This document shows, one piece after another, positions 8,328 through 15,320 of a stretch of DNA of 41,237 bases. Positions within the stretch are counted from its first letter, which is position 1; the number at the start of each line of letters is the position of its first letter. The position numbers and the translations under genes are program-made. The notes under the pieces were generated by a model. The model saw only the letters and a list, made by a program, of their open reading frames with translations. It searched no databases and was not told the origin of the DNA. Where the stretch lies: positions 1 to 41,237 of the forward strand of contig JAFEEA010000009.1 of assembly GCA_018241335.1 (NCBI GenBank). Reading direction: 5' to 3'. The DNA is from Pseudomonadota bacterium. GTDB lineage: Bacteria > Pseudomonadota > Alphaproteobacteria > Caulobacterales > Caulobacteraceae.

Positions 8328-8741
8328 ATGTCCGAACCGTCGACGCACAATGGCCCCTTCTATGTCGTCACCGCCGCGGGGATGGGAAGTGGTCATCTCT
8401 ACCCGTACGTCTGCTTCACCTGTCGAGGCTGCTTTCGACGCCCCGTACCGCCGCGAGGGTTCGCTCGGCCCTGTCCGAGATGCGGCGCGACAGCGGCGCC
8501 CCTCTGGACCAAGTTCAAGCCGCCGCGCCGGGACAACGACCGGCAATGGGAAAAGGTGGAGGCCCTGGCCCGCCGGGGCTTCTTTTTCCTGGCTGTCGAA
8601 GAGCCGTATCCGGACGACCTGAAGGCAGTCCCAGCCTTCGCCGAGCGTCATGCTGATAAGGAACGGAACTGGCGAGCACGATGGCCCGACTACTATCGCG
8701 ACCTGTCGTCGGCCCTTGACCGGAAGCCTTACGCGGGGTGA
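8328..8741 (+). CDS. Hypothetical zinc-ribbon-like protein
   Basis: A 137-residue protein of unknown function. The N-terminal half contains two cysteine pairs, CFTC (plus a third Cys in RGCF) and CPRC, about 17 residues apart, typical of a small zinc ribbon. The C-terminal half is rich in Arg, Trp and acidic residues and looks helical. There is no signal peptide or membrane segment. It stands alone between a minus-strand VOC gene and a minus-strand HAD gene. Third-position A/T use appears somewhat higher than in neighbouring genes, which may point to a separate origin or low expression. Nucleic-acid or protein binding is plausible but unsupported beyond the ribbon. Confidence 0.7.
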   Translation: MSEPSTHNGPFYVVTAAGMGSGHLYPYVCFTCRGCFRRPVPPRGFARPCPRCGATAAPLWTKFKPPRRDNDRQWEKVEALARRGFFFLAVEEPYPDDLKAVPAFAERHADKERNWRARWPDYYRDLSSALDRKPYAG

Positions 8742-8787
8742 CGGGCGCCTTGAAGCTCACGTCCCGCGCCGCGCGGCGCATCGCCCG

Positions 8788-9465
8788 CTAGGCGTTCCTG
8801 ATGTCTGCGTTCAGCCCCGCCACCACGGCCACCAGCTCGTCCGGCCGCGCTGCCAGCCGGCTCACGCCGGCCGCCTCCAGCTCGGTCCGGTCGCCATAGC
8901 CCCACAGCACGCCCACCGCCGCCACGCCGTTGGCCCGCGCCCCTTCGGCGTCATGGCGACGGTCGCCGACCATCAGGCAGCGGGCAGCGGCCAGGCCCTC
9001 GCGCCGCAGCACCTCGGCGATCAGCGCGGCCTTGTGGTCCAGGGCGCCGCCGGGCTCGGAGCCGTGCACCCCGTCGAAGCGGTCGATCAGGCCCAGATGC
9101 TCCAGGATCCGTTCGGCGAACACCCGCCGCTTCGACGTGGCGACAAAGAGCCTGGCCCCCGTCGCCCGCAGCCCGTCCAGCGCCGCCGCCATGCCGGGAT
9201 AGGCCGTGGTCTCCAAGAGGCCGACCCGCCCATAGTGGTCGCGATAGGCGCGCACCGCCTCGTCCAGCCGGTCGTCGCCGAAGCGGGCGAGCACCGTCAC
9301 CAGCACCTCCTCCAGCGGCGGCCCGATCAGGGCGGCCACGTCCAGCTCTTCGGGCCGATGGCCAAGCGCGGTCAGCGCCGCCTCGCAGCTCAAGGCGATG
9401 CCGGGCTGGGAGTCGACGATGGTGCCGTCGAGGTCGAGCAGGATGGAGAGGGGCGTGGCGGTCAT
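8788..9465 (-). CDS. HAD-family hydrolase, phosphoglycolate phosphatase-like
   Basis: A 225-residue haloacid-dehalogenase phosphatase with a C1-type helical cap. Motif I is DLDGT (nucleophile Asp11, acid/base Asp13), motif II the Thr/Ser of FVATSKRR, motif III the conserved Lys in the DHKAALI region, and motif IV GDRRHD with the Mg-binding aspartate. The cap around 20-80 (SCEAALTALGHRPEELD) resembles Gph and PpaX. The likely reaction is hydrolysis of a small phosphate ester such as 2-phosphoglycolate. The start at 9465 is an ATG, and just upstream of it (9474 on) lies a partial palindromic repeat. No operon partner is seen. Confidence 0.88.
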   Translation of the reverse strand: MTATPLSILLDLDGTIVDSQPGIALSCEAALTALGHRPEELDVAALIGPPLEEVLVTVLARFGDDRLDEAVRAYRDHYGRVGLLETTAYPGMAAALDGLRATGARLFVATSKRRVFAERILEHLGLIDRFDGVHGSEPGGALDHKAALIAEVLRREGLAAARCLMVGDRRHDAEGARANGVAAVGVLWGYGDRTELEAAGVSRLAARPDELVAVVAGLNADIRNA

Positions 9466-9473
9466 GCGCCAGC

Positions 9474-9512
9474 CTAGAGCATGTCAGGCGAAAGTGTACG
9501 CGGTTTGGCGGC
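9474..9512. repeat. Partial copy of the TAGAGCA palindromic intergenic repeat
   Basis: The sequence starting CTAGAGCATG at 9474 and continuing through CGCGGTTTGGCG matches one half of the alphaproteobacterial palindromic repeat type also seen at 22937-23042, which begins CTAGAGCATTTTCC. The complementary half (TGCTCTAG) is missing here, so this is a fragment. Confidence 0.5.
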
Positions 9513-9628
9513 CTTCTGAAGCAGACCCGGCGACCGTCGCGGATCGATGGCCGCTCCGGGCCCTGGCGCAGTCGCCCGCAATCCGCCCACAATCATCGCC
9601 CGCGCCACCCCCCGGGGAACCGACACCG

Positions 9629-10027
9629 GTGAGCGAACGAACCGCCTCCTGCTCCTGCGGCGCCCTCAGCATCACCTGCGCAGGCGACCCGGTTCGCGTG
9701 TCGGTCTGCCACTGCCTGGCGTGCCAGCAGCGCACGGGCAGCGCCTTCGCGGCCCAGGCGCGGTGGCCGCTGGAGCGCGCCAGGCTGAGCGGCGACTTCA
9801 CCGAATGGACCCGCGTCGGCGACATCGGCGGGCGCGCGACCTTCCGCTTCTGCCCCCGTTGCGGGTCCACGGTGGCCTATGTCGTCGACGCCATGCCCGG
9901 AGTCATCGCCGTCCCCCTGGGCGCCTTCGCCGACCCGGCCTTTCCGCCGCCCCGCTTTTCTGTCTACGAGGCGCGCCAGCACGCCTGGGTCGCCGTCCTC
10001 GGCGATGACGTCGAGCACGTGGACTAG
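9629..10027 (+). CDS. GFA (glutathione-dependent formaldehyde-activating) family protein
   Basis: A 132-residue Mss4-like zinc protein. The three cysteine groups of the family are all present: CSCGAL near the N-terminus, VCHCLACQQRTGSAF around residue 30, and FCPRCGS around residue 82. Members bind two zinc ions. Some react with glutathione-formaldehyde adducts, but most are uncharacterised. The GTG start at 9629 follows GGGGAA with about 9 bases spacing, and places CSCGAL at its usual distance from the N-terminus. It sits next to a histidine kinase relic and near two glutathione S-transferases, which may be coincidence. Confidence 0.85.
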   Translation: MSERTASCSCGALSITCAGDPVRVSVCHCLACQQRTGSAFAAQARWPLERARLSGDFTEWTRVGDIGGRATFRFCPRCGSTVAYVVDAMPGVIAVPLGAFADPAFPPPRFSVYEARQHAWVAVLGDDVEHVD

Positions 10028-10061
10028 CGGCCCGGGCTCGGCTGAGACACGGGAAGCCTCT

Positions 10062-10525
10062 TCACGCATCCAGGACGTCGCGAACGAGCGTGGCCAGCTG
10101 TTCGAAGGTGAAGGGTTTGGGCAAGAGCGCCACGTCGGTGAACAGCAGATCCACCCGCTGGTCGCCTTCCAGGATCGCCAGGGCCGCGTCAGCGTCGCCG
10201 GTCTCCAGAACCTGGTAGCGTTGACCGCCCGGTTCAGGATCGCGCTCTCGAGCTGGCTCTGATCCACCTCCGCGGTCCAGAGGCGCGGCGACAGGACCGC
10301 TTCCAGCTCGACCTCTTCGCCCAGGCTGCGGCGCAGCAGTTCGGTCATGTCCCGCACCAGGCCGTTGAGGTCGGTCGGGGTCGGCCGCAGGGCCTGTTTG
10401 CGTGAGAAGGCCAGGAGGCGGGCGGTCAGGCTCGCCGCCCGTTCCGCGGCGTGGCGCGCCATCTCCAGGCCGCGCTGGGCCCGCGCGCTGTCGGCCTGAC
10501 GGGCGCGGCCGATGGTGTCGAGGCG
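10062..10525 (-). pseudogene. Relic of a hybrid histidine kinase (internal deletions)
   Basis: Reading the minus strand from about 10525, the sequence resembles the dimerisation region of a HisKA kinase (AERAASLTARLLAFSRKQAL), then the start of its ATPase domain (LRRSLGEEVELEAVL, QLESAILNRAVNA). At about 10218 the frame shifts and the text jumps straight into a receiver domain (RYQVLETGDADAALAILEG, VDLLFTDV). At about 10128 it jumps again, from the phospho-acceptor region directly to the receiver end LLPKPFTFEQLATLVRDVLDA and a stop at 10062. The phospho-acceptor histidine, nearly all of the ATPase domain and about 60 residues of the receiver are missing. No single frame spans the parts. It is clearly a dead gene produced by several deletions. 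Confidence 0.8.
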
Positions 10526-10696
10526 TACAGAAGACGCCCGCGCAGGGGCGCAGGCTCCGTCGGTCGTAGCCGGAAAGCCCGGCGCCCAGGATGGTTCCCG
10601 GGTCGCGGTGAATTTCCCCGAAGGGCCGCCATGATGCGCGCCGGCCAGGTAGAACAGGCCAGGTTCCTGCTGGATCGCCGGCCTCGCCACCTGATC
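10526..10696. other. Unassigned remnant sequence beside the kinase relic
   Basis: This stretch follows the last recognisable kinase codons and ends at the stop of the glutathione S-transferase gene. The minus strand stays open through it, but the translation (containing GLFYLAGAHHGGPSGK) resembles no family I know. It may be leftover sequence from the upstream part of the deleted kinase. No promoter or hairpin stands out. Confidence 0.4.
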
Positions 10697-11368
10697 TCAG
10701 CCTGCGCCGCCGGCCCCCGCCACCCGGGCCGCCCAGGCCTTGGTGGCCTGGCAGGCGTCCATGGCCCGCTGGTAGCCGGGGCGGGCGGTGGTGCGGGCGA
10801 CGTAGGCGCGCTCCGGCTCGGCCAGGACGAAACTGCCCGAGCGCTGGGCCAGCTCCAGGGCGTAGGTCACCGAGATGTCCGCCGCCGTGAACCGCTCGCC
10901 GGCCATGTAGGGCGCGCGCGCCAGCTGGCGCGTCACCAGCGCGAGCCGGCTCTCGAACACCTCCAGCGCCTTGCGCGCGCCCCAGTTGTCGCGCTCGGCC
11001 TCGGGCGCCAGGTTGCGGCTGACGATGACGAAGTAGATCGACGCCGCCAGGCCCGCCTCGCCCAGGTGCAGGAACTGCTGGTAGGGCGCGAAGGCCAGGT
11101 CGTCGGGGGCCGGCGCCAGGGATGCCGGGTCCGAGGGCGGCGGGCCGTGCCGGGCGATCAGGTATTCCATGATCGCGATCGACTCGACCATGGTCGCCTC
11201 GCCGTCCCGCAGCGCCGGGATGAACCCCGAGGGATTGATGGCCAGGAACTCCGTGTCGTTCTCGACCCCGGCGATCAGGTCCACGGGCCTCAGGCGATAG
11301 GGCAGTCCCATCTCCTCCAGCAGCCAGACGACCCGAAACCCCCGGCCTTCGCCATAGACGGTGATCAT
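10697..11368 (-). CDS. Glutathione S-transferase family protein
   Basis: A 223-residue cytosolic GST with an N-terminal thioredoxin-like domain and a C-terminal all-helical domain. The glutathione-site pattern is clear: the cis-proline segment NPSGFIPALRDG and the VESIAIMEYLIARHG box that binds the gamma-glutamyl group. The C-terminal domain carries the ERFTAADISVTYALELA N-capping motif. It would conjugate or exchange glutathione on electrophiles; the substrate is unknown. The ATG at 11368 is supported by AAGGA and GAGGG upstream on the coding strand. It is divergent from the HIT gene. Confidence 0.88.
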   Translation of the reverse strand: MITVYGEGRGFRVVWLLEEMGLPYRLRPVDLIAGVENDTEFLAINPSGFIPALRDGEATMVESIAIMEYLIARHGPPPSDPASLAPAPDDLAFAPYQQFLHLGEAGLAASIYFVIVSRNLAPEAERDNWGARKALEVFESRLALVTRQLARAPYMAGERFTAADISVTYALELAQRSGSFVLAEPERAYVARTTARPGYQRAMDACQATKAWAARVAGAGGAG

Positions 11369-11496
11369 CGCCCTCGCGTCCTTTCTGAAACGAGCGAAAT
11401 TCCTCCCTCGCCGTCGGCGCGAGGGCAAGCCCCGCGGGACTGGCGGGGTTGCGCCTTCCTGCTAGGCTGCGGCCACCCCGCGACGAGGATCATCCC

Positions 11497-12000
11497 TTGC
11501 CCGAGCGACAGAGGTTCGATGTCGACAGCTATATGGCGCGCGTCAGAACGCACCCCTGCTTCATCTGTGGACTGGTCGCCGGCGACCCGGACTTCGCACA
11601 CCACGTCGTCTTCGAGGACGACTTCTCCATCGCCTTCCTGAACCGGTACCCGACCTTGGCGGGATACGTCCTCGTCTGCCCGAAGGCGCATCTGGAACAG
11701 GTGACCGGCGATCTTCCGCTGGCAGACTATCTGCGGCTCCAGACCGTCATCTACCGCGTCTCCGAAGCGCTTCGTCGGGTGCTGGACGTTGAGCGTGTCT
11801 ACATCCTCTCCCTCGGCAGCCAGCAGGCCAACCGGCATGTACACTGGCACGTGGCGCCCTTGCCGCCGGGCGTGCCTCTGGAAGAGCAGCAGTTCGCCGC
11901 CCTCGACGCGGAACGTGCGGGTATCCTCGTCATGGACAATGCGCAGGTGAGTGACCTCGCTGCCCGGATCACCGCGATGCTGGCCCAAGTGAAAACCTAG
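11497..12000 (+). CDS. HIT family protein with zinc-binding CxxC
   Basis: A 167-residue histidine-triad nucleotide-binding protein. The catalytic triad is HVHWHV (His114, His116, His118), and an N-terminal CFIC pair (Cys21, Cys24) with His35-His36 suggests the zinc-binding branch of the family. HIT enzymes hydrolyse nucleoside phosphoramidates or dinucleoside polyphosphates. I chose TTG at 11497 because CGAGGA lies 7-8 bases upstream. The first internal ATG (11533) lacks a good Shine-Dalgarno and would leave only a few residues before CFIC. Its stop codon overlaps the stop of the convergent GST gene, sharing the palindrome CTAG (11997-12000). Confidence 0.85.
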   Translation: MPERQRFDVDSYMARVRTHPCFICGLVAGDPDFAHHVVFEDDFSIAFLNRYPTLAGYVLVCPKAHLEQVTGDLPLADYLRLQTVIYRVSEALRRVLDVERVYILSLGSQQANRHVHWHVAPLPPGVPLEEQQFAALDAERAGILVMDNAQVSDLAARITAMLAQVKT

Positions 12001-12650
12001 CCTCCGGCCGACGCCGCCTCGAACACCGCCAGTTGGGCGGCGAAGGCGCGCTGGTAGGCGGGCCGCGCCTCGCCGCGGGCGATGTAGGCGTTCAAGGTCG
12101 GATAGTCCTCCAACAGGCCCGCGGAGCCCAGTCGGCGCAGCACCGTCACCAACATCAGGTCGCCGGCGCTGAAGGCCCCGTCCAGCCAGTCGGCGTCGCC
12201 CAGCCGCCGCGCCAGCTCGTCCAGCCGCTGGCGCACGCGCGCGTCGAGCATCGGCAGGCGCTCGGCGTACCAGGGCTGGTCGCGTTCCAGCAGGGCGGCC
12301 ATGGAGCGCTCCACGATCGGCGGCTCGACGGTGCTGAGCGCCGCGAACATCCACATGATCGCCCGCGCCCGGCCATCCGCGTCGGCCGGCAACAGGCCCG
12401 GGCGACCCTCGGCGATGTGCAGAACGATGGCGCCGGATTCGAACAGCGCCAGCCCGTCCGCCTCATAGGTCGGGATCTGGCCGAAGGGATGCAGCGCCAG
12501 GTGCGCCGCCGCCTTCATCTCCTCGAAGGTGACCAGCCGCACGTCATAGGCCTGGCCCACCTCTTCCAGGGCCCAACGCACCCGGAAGTCCCGCGCCATC
12601 CCCCGCCCGCGATCCGGTGACGCCTTGAACGCGGTGATGGTGGGGATCAT
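11997..12650 (-). CDS. Glutathione S-transferase family protein
   Basis: A 217-residue GST, unrelated in detail to the one at 10697-11368. The N-terminal domain contains FRVRWALEEVGQAYDVRLV, the HPFGQIPTYEADG cis-proline loop and LFESGAIVLHIAEG. The helical domain has DWLDGAFSAGDLMLVTVLRR. The start at ATG 12650 has GGAG about 9 bases upstream; a TTG two codons earlier is possible. Convergent with the HIT gene, with overlapping stop codons. Likely detoxification; substrate unknown. Confidence 0.88.
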   Translation of the reverse strand: MIPTITAFKASPDRGRGMARDFRVRWALEEVGQAYDVRLVTFEEMKAAAHLALHPFGQIPTYEADGLALFESGAIVLHIAEGRPGLLPADADGRARAIMWMFAALSTVEPPIVERSMAALLERDQPWYAERLPMLDARVRQRLDELARRLGDADWLDGAFSAGDLMLVTVLRRLGSAGLLEDYPTLNAYIARGEARPAYQRAFAAQLAVFEAASAGG

Positions 12651-12736
12651 GGCCAAGCTCCGTCCTGGACGCCGTCGTCATCCTAAAGACGAACGGACAA
12701 GGCCGGCGCCGACAAGCCGCAATCGGCAGTCCCTGT

Positions 12737-13027
12737 TCAGTCGCACCCGTCCACAAGGACCAGTTTGCTGACGGTCGTGGCGTGGCGGATCGCGAACAGG
12801 TCTTGCGCTTCCGGATCGGCGAGGAAGGCCTGTGCGGCCTCGCGGGAGGGGAACTCCAGGATCACCAGCCGGTCGGGCGCCCAGTCGCCCTCCATCACCG
12901 TCGGCGCGGCGCCGCGCACGCGGTAGCGGCCGCCATGGCGGGCGATGAAGGTGGGGATCGCCTCGACGTAGGGCATGAAGCCCCTCAGGTCGGTGACCTT
13001 GAAGTCCAGCACCAGGAACGCCGTCAT
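12737..13027 (-). CDS. DUF1330 family protein
   Basis: A 96-residue single-domain protein with the dimeric ferredoxin-like fold pattern of DUF1330: an N-terminal strand FLVLDFKVTD, the GGRYRVRG segment, the RLVILEFPSREAAQAFLADPEAQ box and a final strand. The family has no settled biochemical role; relatives are monooxygenase-like or stress-associated. A strong GGGAGGGA precedes the ATG at 13027. It lies 38 bases downstream of the SDR gene and is probably the last gene of the glpD-led cluster, so it may act on a product of that pathway. Confidence 0.85.
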   Translation of the reverse strand: MTAFLVLDFKVTDLRGFMPYVEAIPTFIARHGGRYRVRGAAPTVMEGDWAPDRLVILEFPSREAAQAFLADPEAQDLFAIRHATTVSKLVLVDGCD

Positions 13028-13065
13028 CGGTCCCTCCCGCCTCGCCGCCCGCTCCGGTCGACGCC

Positions 13066-13845
13066 CTAGCGCGTCTGGCCGCCGTCGACCGGGATCACGG
13101 CCCCGGTCAGGAAGCTCGCCACCGGGCTGAGCGCGAAGGTGACGGCGCTGGCGATCTCCTCGGGCTGGCCGAAGCGCTTCAGCGGCACCTCGCGGTCGAT
13201 CCAGCGCAACCACATGTTGCGGTCCGGATGGCCCTCGGTGGTGCGCTCCTCCCAGTCGCCGCCGGGGAAGATGATGTTGCCCGGGGCGATGGTGTTGACC
13301 CGCACATTGGCCGGGCCGGCCAGCCTGGCCAGCTCCTTGCCCATGTGGGCCATGGCGGCCTTGGACGTGCCGTAGGTCAGGGGCGAGCCGAGGGCCGCGA
13401 GGCCGGCGATGGAGCTGATCAGCACCAGCGAGCCCTCGCCCCGCGGCGTCATTCGGCGCAGGCACGCGCGCCCGAGGCGGAAGGCGGAGGTCAGGTTCTG
13501 GGTCAGGGCCGCGTCCCAGGTGGCGTCGTCCACCTCGAACCCCGGCGGGGTCGGATAGAGGCCGACATTGGCCACCGCGCCCCAGGCCGGGCCTAGCGCC
13601 GCCTCGGCCGCGTCCAGGGCCGCCTCGATGACGGCGGCCTGGCGCATGTCGCCGGCCATGGCCCAGACCTTATCCGCGCCGTACCGGCCGGCCAGGCGGG
13701 CCCGTTCGGCCTCCAGAGCTTCGGCCCCGCGCGCCGTCATCGCCACCTTGGCGCCTTCGGCCAGGCACGCCTCGACAATGGCCAGGCCGATGCCGCGGCT
13801 GGCGCCGGCCACGAAGATCATGCGGTCCTTGAGCTTCAGGTCCAC
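13066..13845 (-). CDS. Short-chain dehydrogenase/reductase (SDR)
   Basis: A 259-residue classical SDR. The cofactor motif is AGASRGIG (Thr replaced by Ala in the usual TGxxxGIG), the catalytic Ser is in LISSIAG and the Tyr-Lys pair in YGTSK. The usual NNAG is changed to VANVG, a variation at the structural motif. The C-terminal FLTGAVIPVDGG is typical. The start is GTG at 13845, with AGGAGAG upstream. It follows the GlpK-like kinase after a 40-base gap, in the same direction, so it probably shares the transcript and may oxidise or reduce a polyol or ketone intermediate of that route (inference). Confidence 0.88.
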   Translation of the reverse strand: MDLKLKDRMIFVAGASRGIGLAIVEACLAEGAKVAMTARGAEALEAERARLAGRYGADKVWAMAGDMRQAAVIEAALDAAEAALGPAWGAVANVGLYPTPPGFEVDDATWDAALTQNLTSAFRLGRACLRRMTPRGEGSLVLISSIAGLAALGSPLTYGTSKAAMAHMGKELARLAGPANVRVNTIAPGNIIFPGGDWEERTTEGHPDRNMWLRWIDREVPLKRFGQPEEIASAVTFALSPVASFLTGAVIPVDGGQTR

Positions 13846-13885
13846 GCGGGGTCTCTCCTCTCGATCACGCTACTGGAATTCGGGT

Positions 13886-15319
13886 TCAGGCCGGTCCGTA
13901 CGCCGCCGCCTTCCACGCCGCCAGCCGTCCCTCGGCCTCGTCGGCGGAAATCCGGGGCTCGAAGGCGCGGGCGTAGCGGGTGAAGGCGCCGGCGTCGCCC
14001 GGCTTCAACAGCCCTGTCCCCAGCCCCGCGCAGAGGGCCGCCCCGCAGGCGGTAGCCTCGCGCACGGCGTGGCGGCGCACCGGGCGGCCCAGCAGGTCGG
14101 CCTGGAACTGCAGGAAGGTCGCGTTGGCGCTGACCCCGCCGTCGACGCCCAGCGCCTCCAGCGCGCCCGCCGACCCCTCAGGGACCATGGGCGCGATGAA
14201 GTCGAACACCTCGCGCACGCGGAAGGCCAGGCCCTCCAGGGCCGCGCGGGCCAGCTGCGCCTTTCCGGTGGCGAGGCTGAGGCCGCCCAGGGCGCCGCGG
14301 CGGGCGGCGTCCCCGTGCGGCGCGCCCAGACCCTGCAGCGCCGGCAGGAACCAGGCCCCGCCGGCGTCGCTCACGGACGCCGCCAGGGCCTCGAATTTCG
14401 CGTGGTCGCCCAGGCCCGCCACGCGCCGCAGCCAGTCCAGGGCGGCGCCCGCAGAAAAGACCATGCCTTCCAGGCAGAACGTCGTTTGTCCGCCTACGGA
14501 CGATTGCACGAAGGGCGGCGCCTGCGCGCTCTGGAACACCAGGGCGGGACCGGTGGAGACATCCAGGGTGGCCGAGGTGCCATAGGTGACCTTGGCCGCG
14601 CCGCCGTGGGCGATCAGGGCGCTCTGCTGGTCGGCGACGTCGGCGGCGATCGGAACCTCCGCCCCCAGCACGCCGCGCGCCGTCACGCCCATCACCCCCC
14701 AGGTGTCGACGAGGTCCGGGAACCTGAGCTCGCCCAGCCCCTGCATCTCGATCAGGCCTCGGTTCCAGCCCATGGAGCCCAGGTCCAGATAGGCGGTGGG
14801 CCAGGCCTGGCTGCGGTCGGTCGCATGCACGGCCCCGCCGCTGAGGCGCCAGATCAGCCAGCTGTCGACATTGCCCCAGGCCAGCCGCGCCGGCGCGAGG
14901 CCGGTGGCCGCCACCACCCCTTCCAGCTTGGCCGCCGCCTGCTGCGGCGCCGCCATCACCCCGGCTTCGCGCAGGGTTCGGGCCCGCTCGACGCCACGCA
15001 GGTCGCTCCACGCCACCAGGGGCGAGACGGCCTTCCCCGTGGCCCTGTCCCAGACCACGATGCTGGTTCTCTGGCTGGTGACGCCGATGGCCGCCAGGTC
15101 CGCCGCGGTGCGGCCGGCCGCGGCCAGCACCTGGGCGATCGCCCGTCGCGCCGCCCGCCAGATCGCCTCGGGATCCTGCTCCACCAGGCCGGGCGCCGGC
15201 GCGCGCGTCGCCAGCCGGGCCGAAGCGAAGCCGGCCATCTCGCCCCCCGGCGTGAACAGTCCCGCGCCCAGGGCCGTCGTGCCGGCGTCCAGCGCCAGGA
15301 TCAGCTCGCCGCGCGCCAT
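13886..15319 (-). CDS. FGGY carbohydrate kinase, divergent GlpK-like
   Basis: A 477-residue ATP-dependent sugar/polyol kinase aligning by eye with glycerol kinase along its length: DAGTTALGAGLF (ATP phosphate loop), GLVEQDPEAIW, GVTSQRTSIVVW, WGNVDSWLIWRLSGG, the catalytic Asp230 in VADQQSAL, VTYGTSATLDVSTG and LGVDGGVSANATFLQFQADLLG. Residues known to touch glycerol in E. coli GlpK differ: the Glu of QRETT is Thr85, the Tyr before the TKL segment is changed (QQAAAKL), and the Phe of YGTGCF is Thr251. Arg84, Trp104 and Asp230 are kept. The substrate may therefore be a larger or different polyol. It starts one base after the AGPS-like stop, so the two are tightly coupled. Confidence 0.85.
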   Translation of the reverse strand: MARGELILALDAGTTALGAGLFTPGGEMAGFASARLATRAPAPGLVEQDPEAIWRAARRAIAQVLAAAGRTAADLAAIGVTSQRTSIVVWDRATGKAVSPLVAWSDLRGVERARTLREAGVMAAPQQAAAKLEGVVAATGLAPARLAWGNVDSWLIWRLSGGAVHATDRSQAWPTAYLDLGSMGWNRGLIEMQGLGELRFPDLVDTWGVMGVTARGVLGAEVPIAADVADQQSALIAHGGAAKVTYGTSATLDVSTGPALVFQSAQAPPFVQSSVGGQTTFCLEGMVFSAGAALDWLRRVAGLGDHAKFEALAASVSDAGGAWFLPALQGLGAPHGDAARRGALGGLSLATGKAQLARAALEGLAFRVREVFDFIAPMVPEGSAGALEALGVDGGVSANATFLQFQADLLGRPVRRHAVREATACGAALCAGLGTGLLKPGDAGAFTRYARAFEPRISADEAEGRLAAWKAAAYGPA

Positions 15320-15320
15320 C

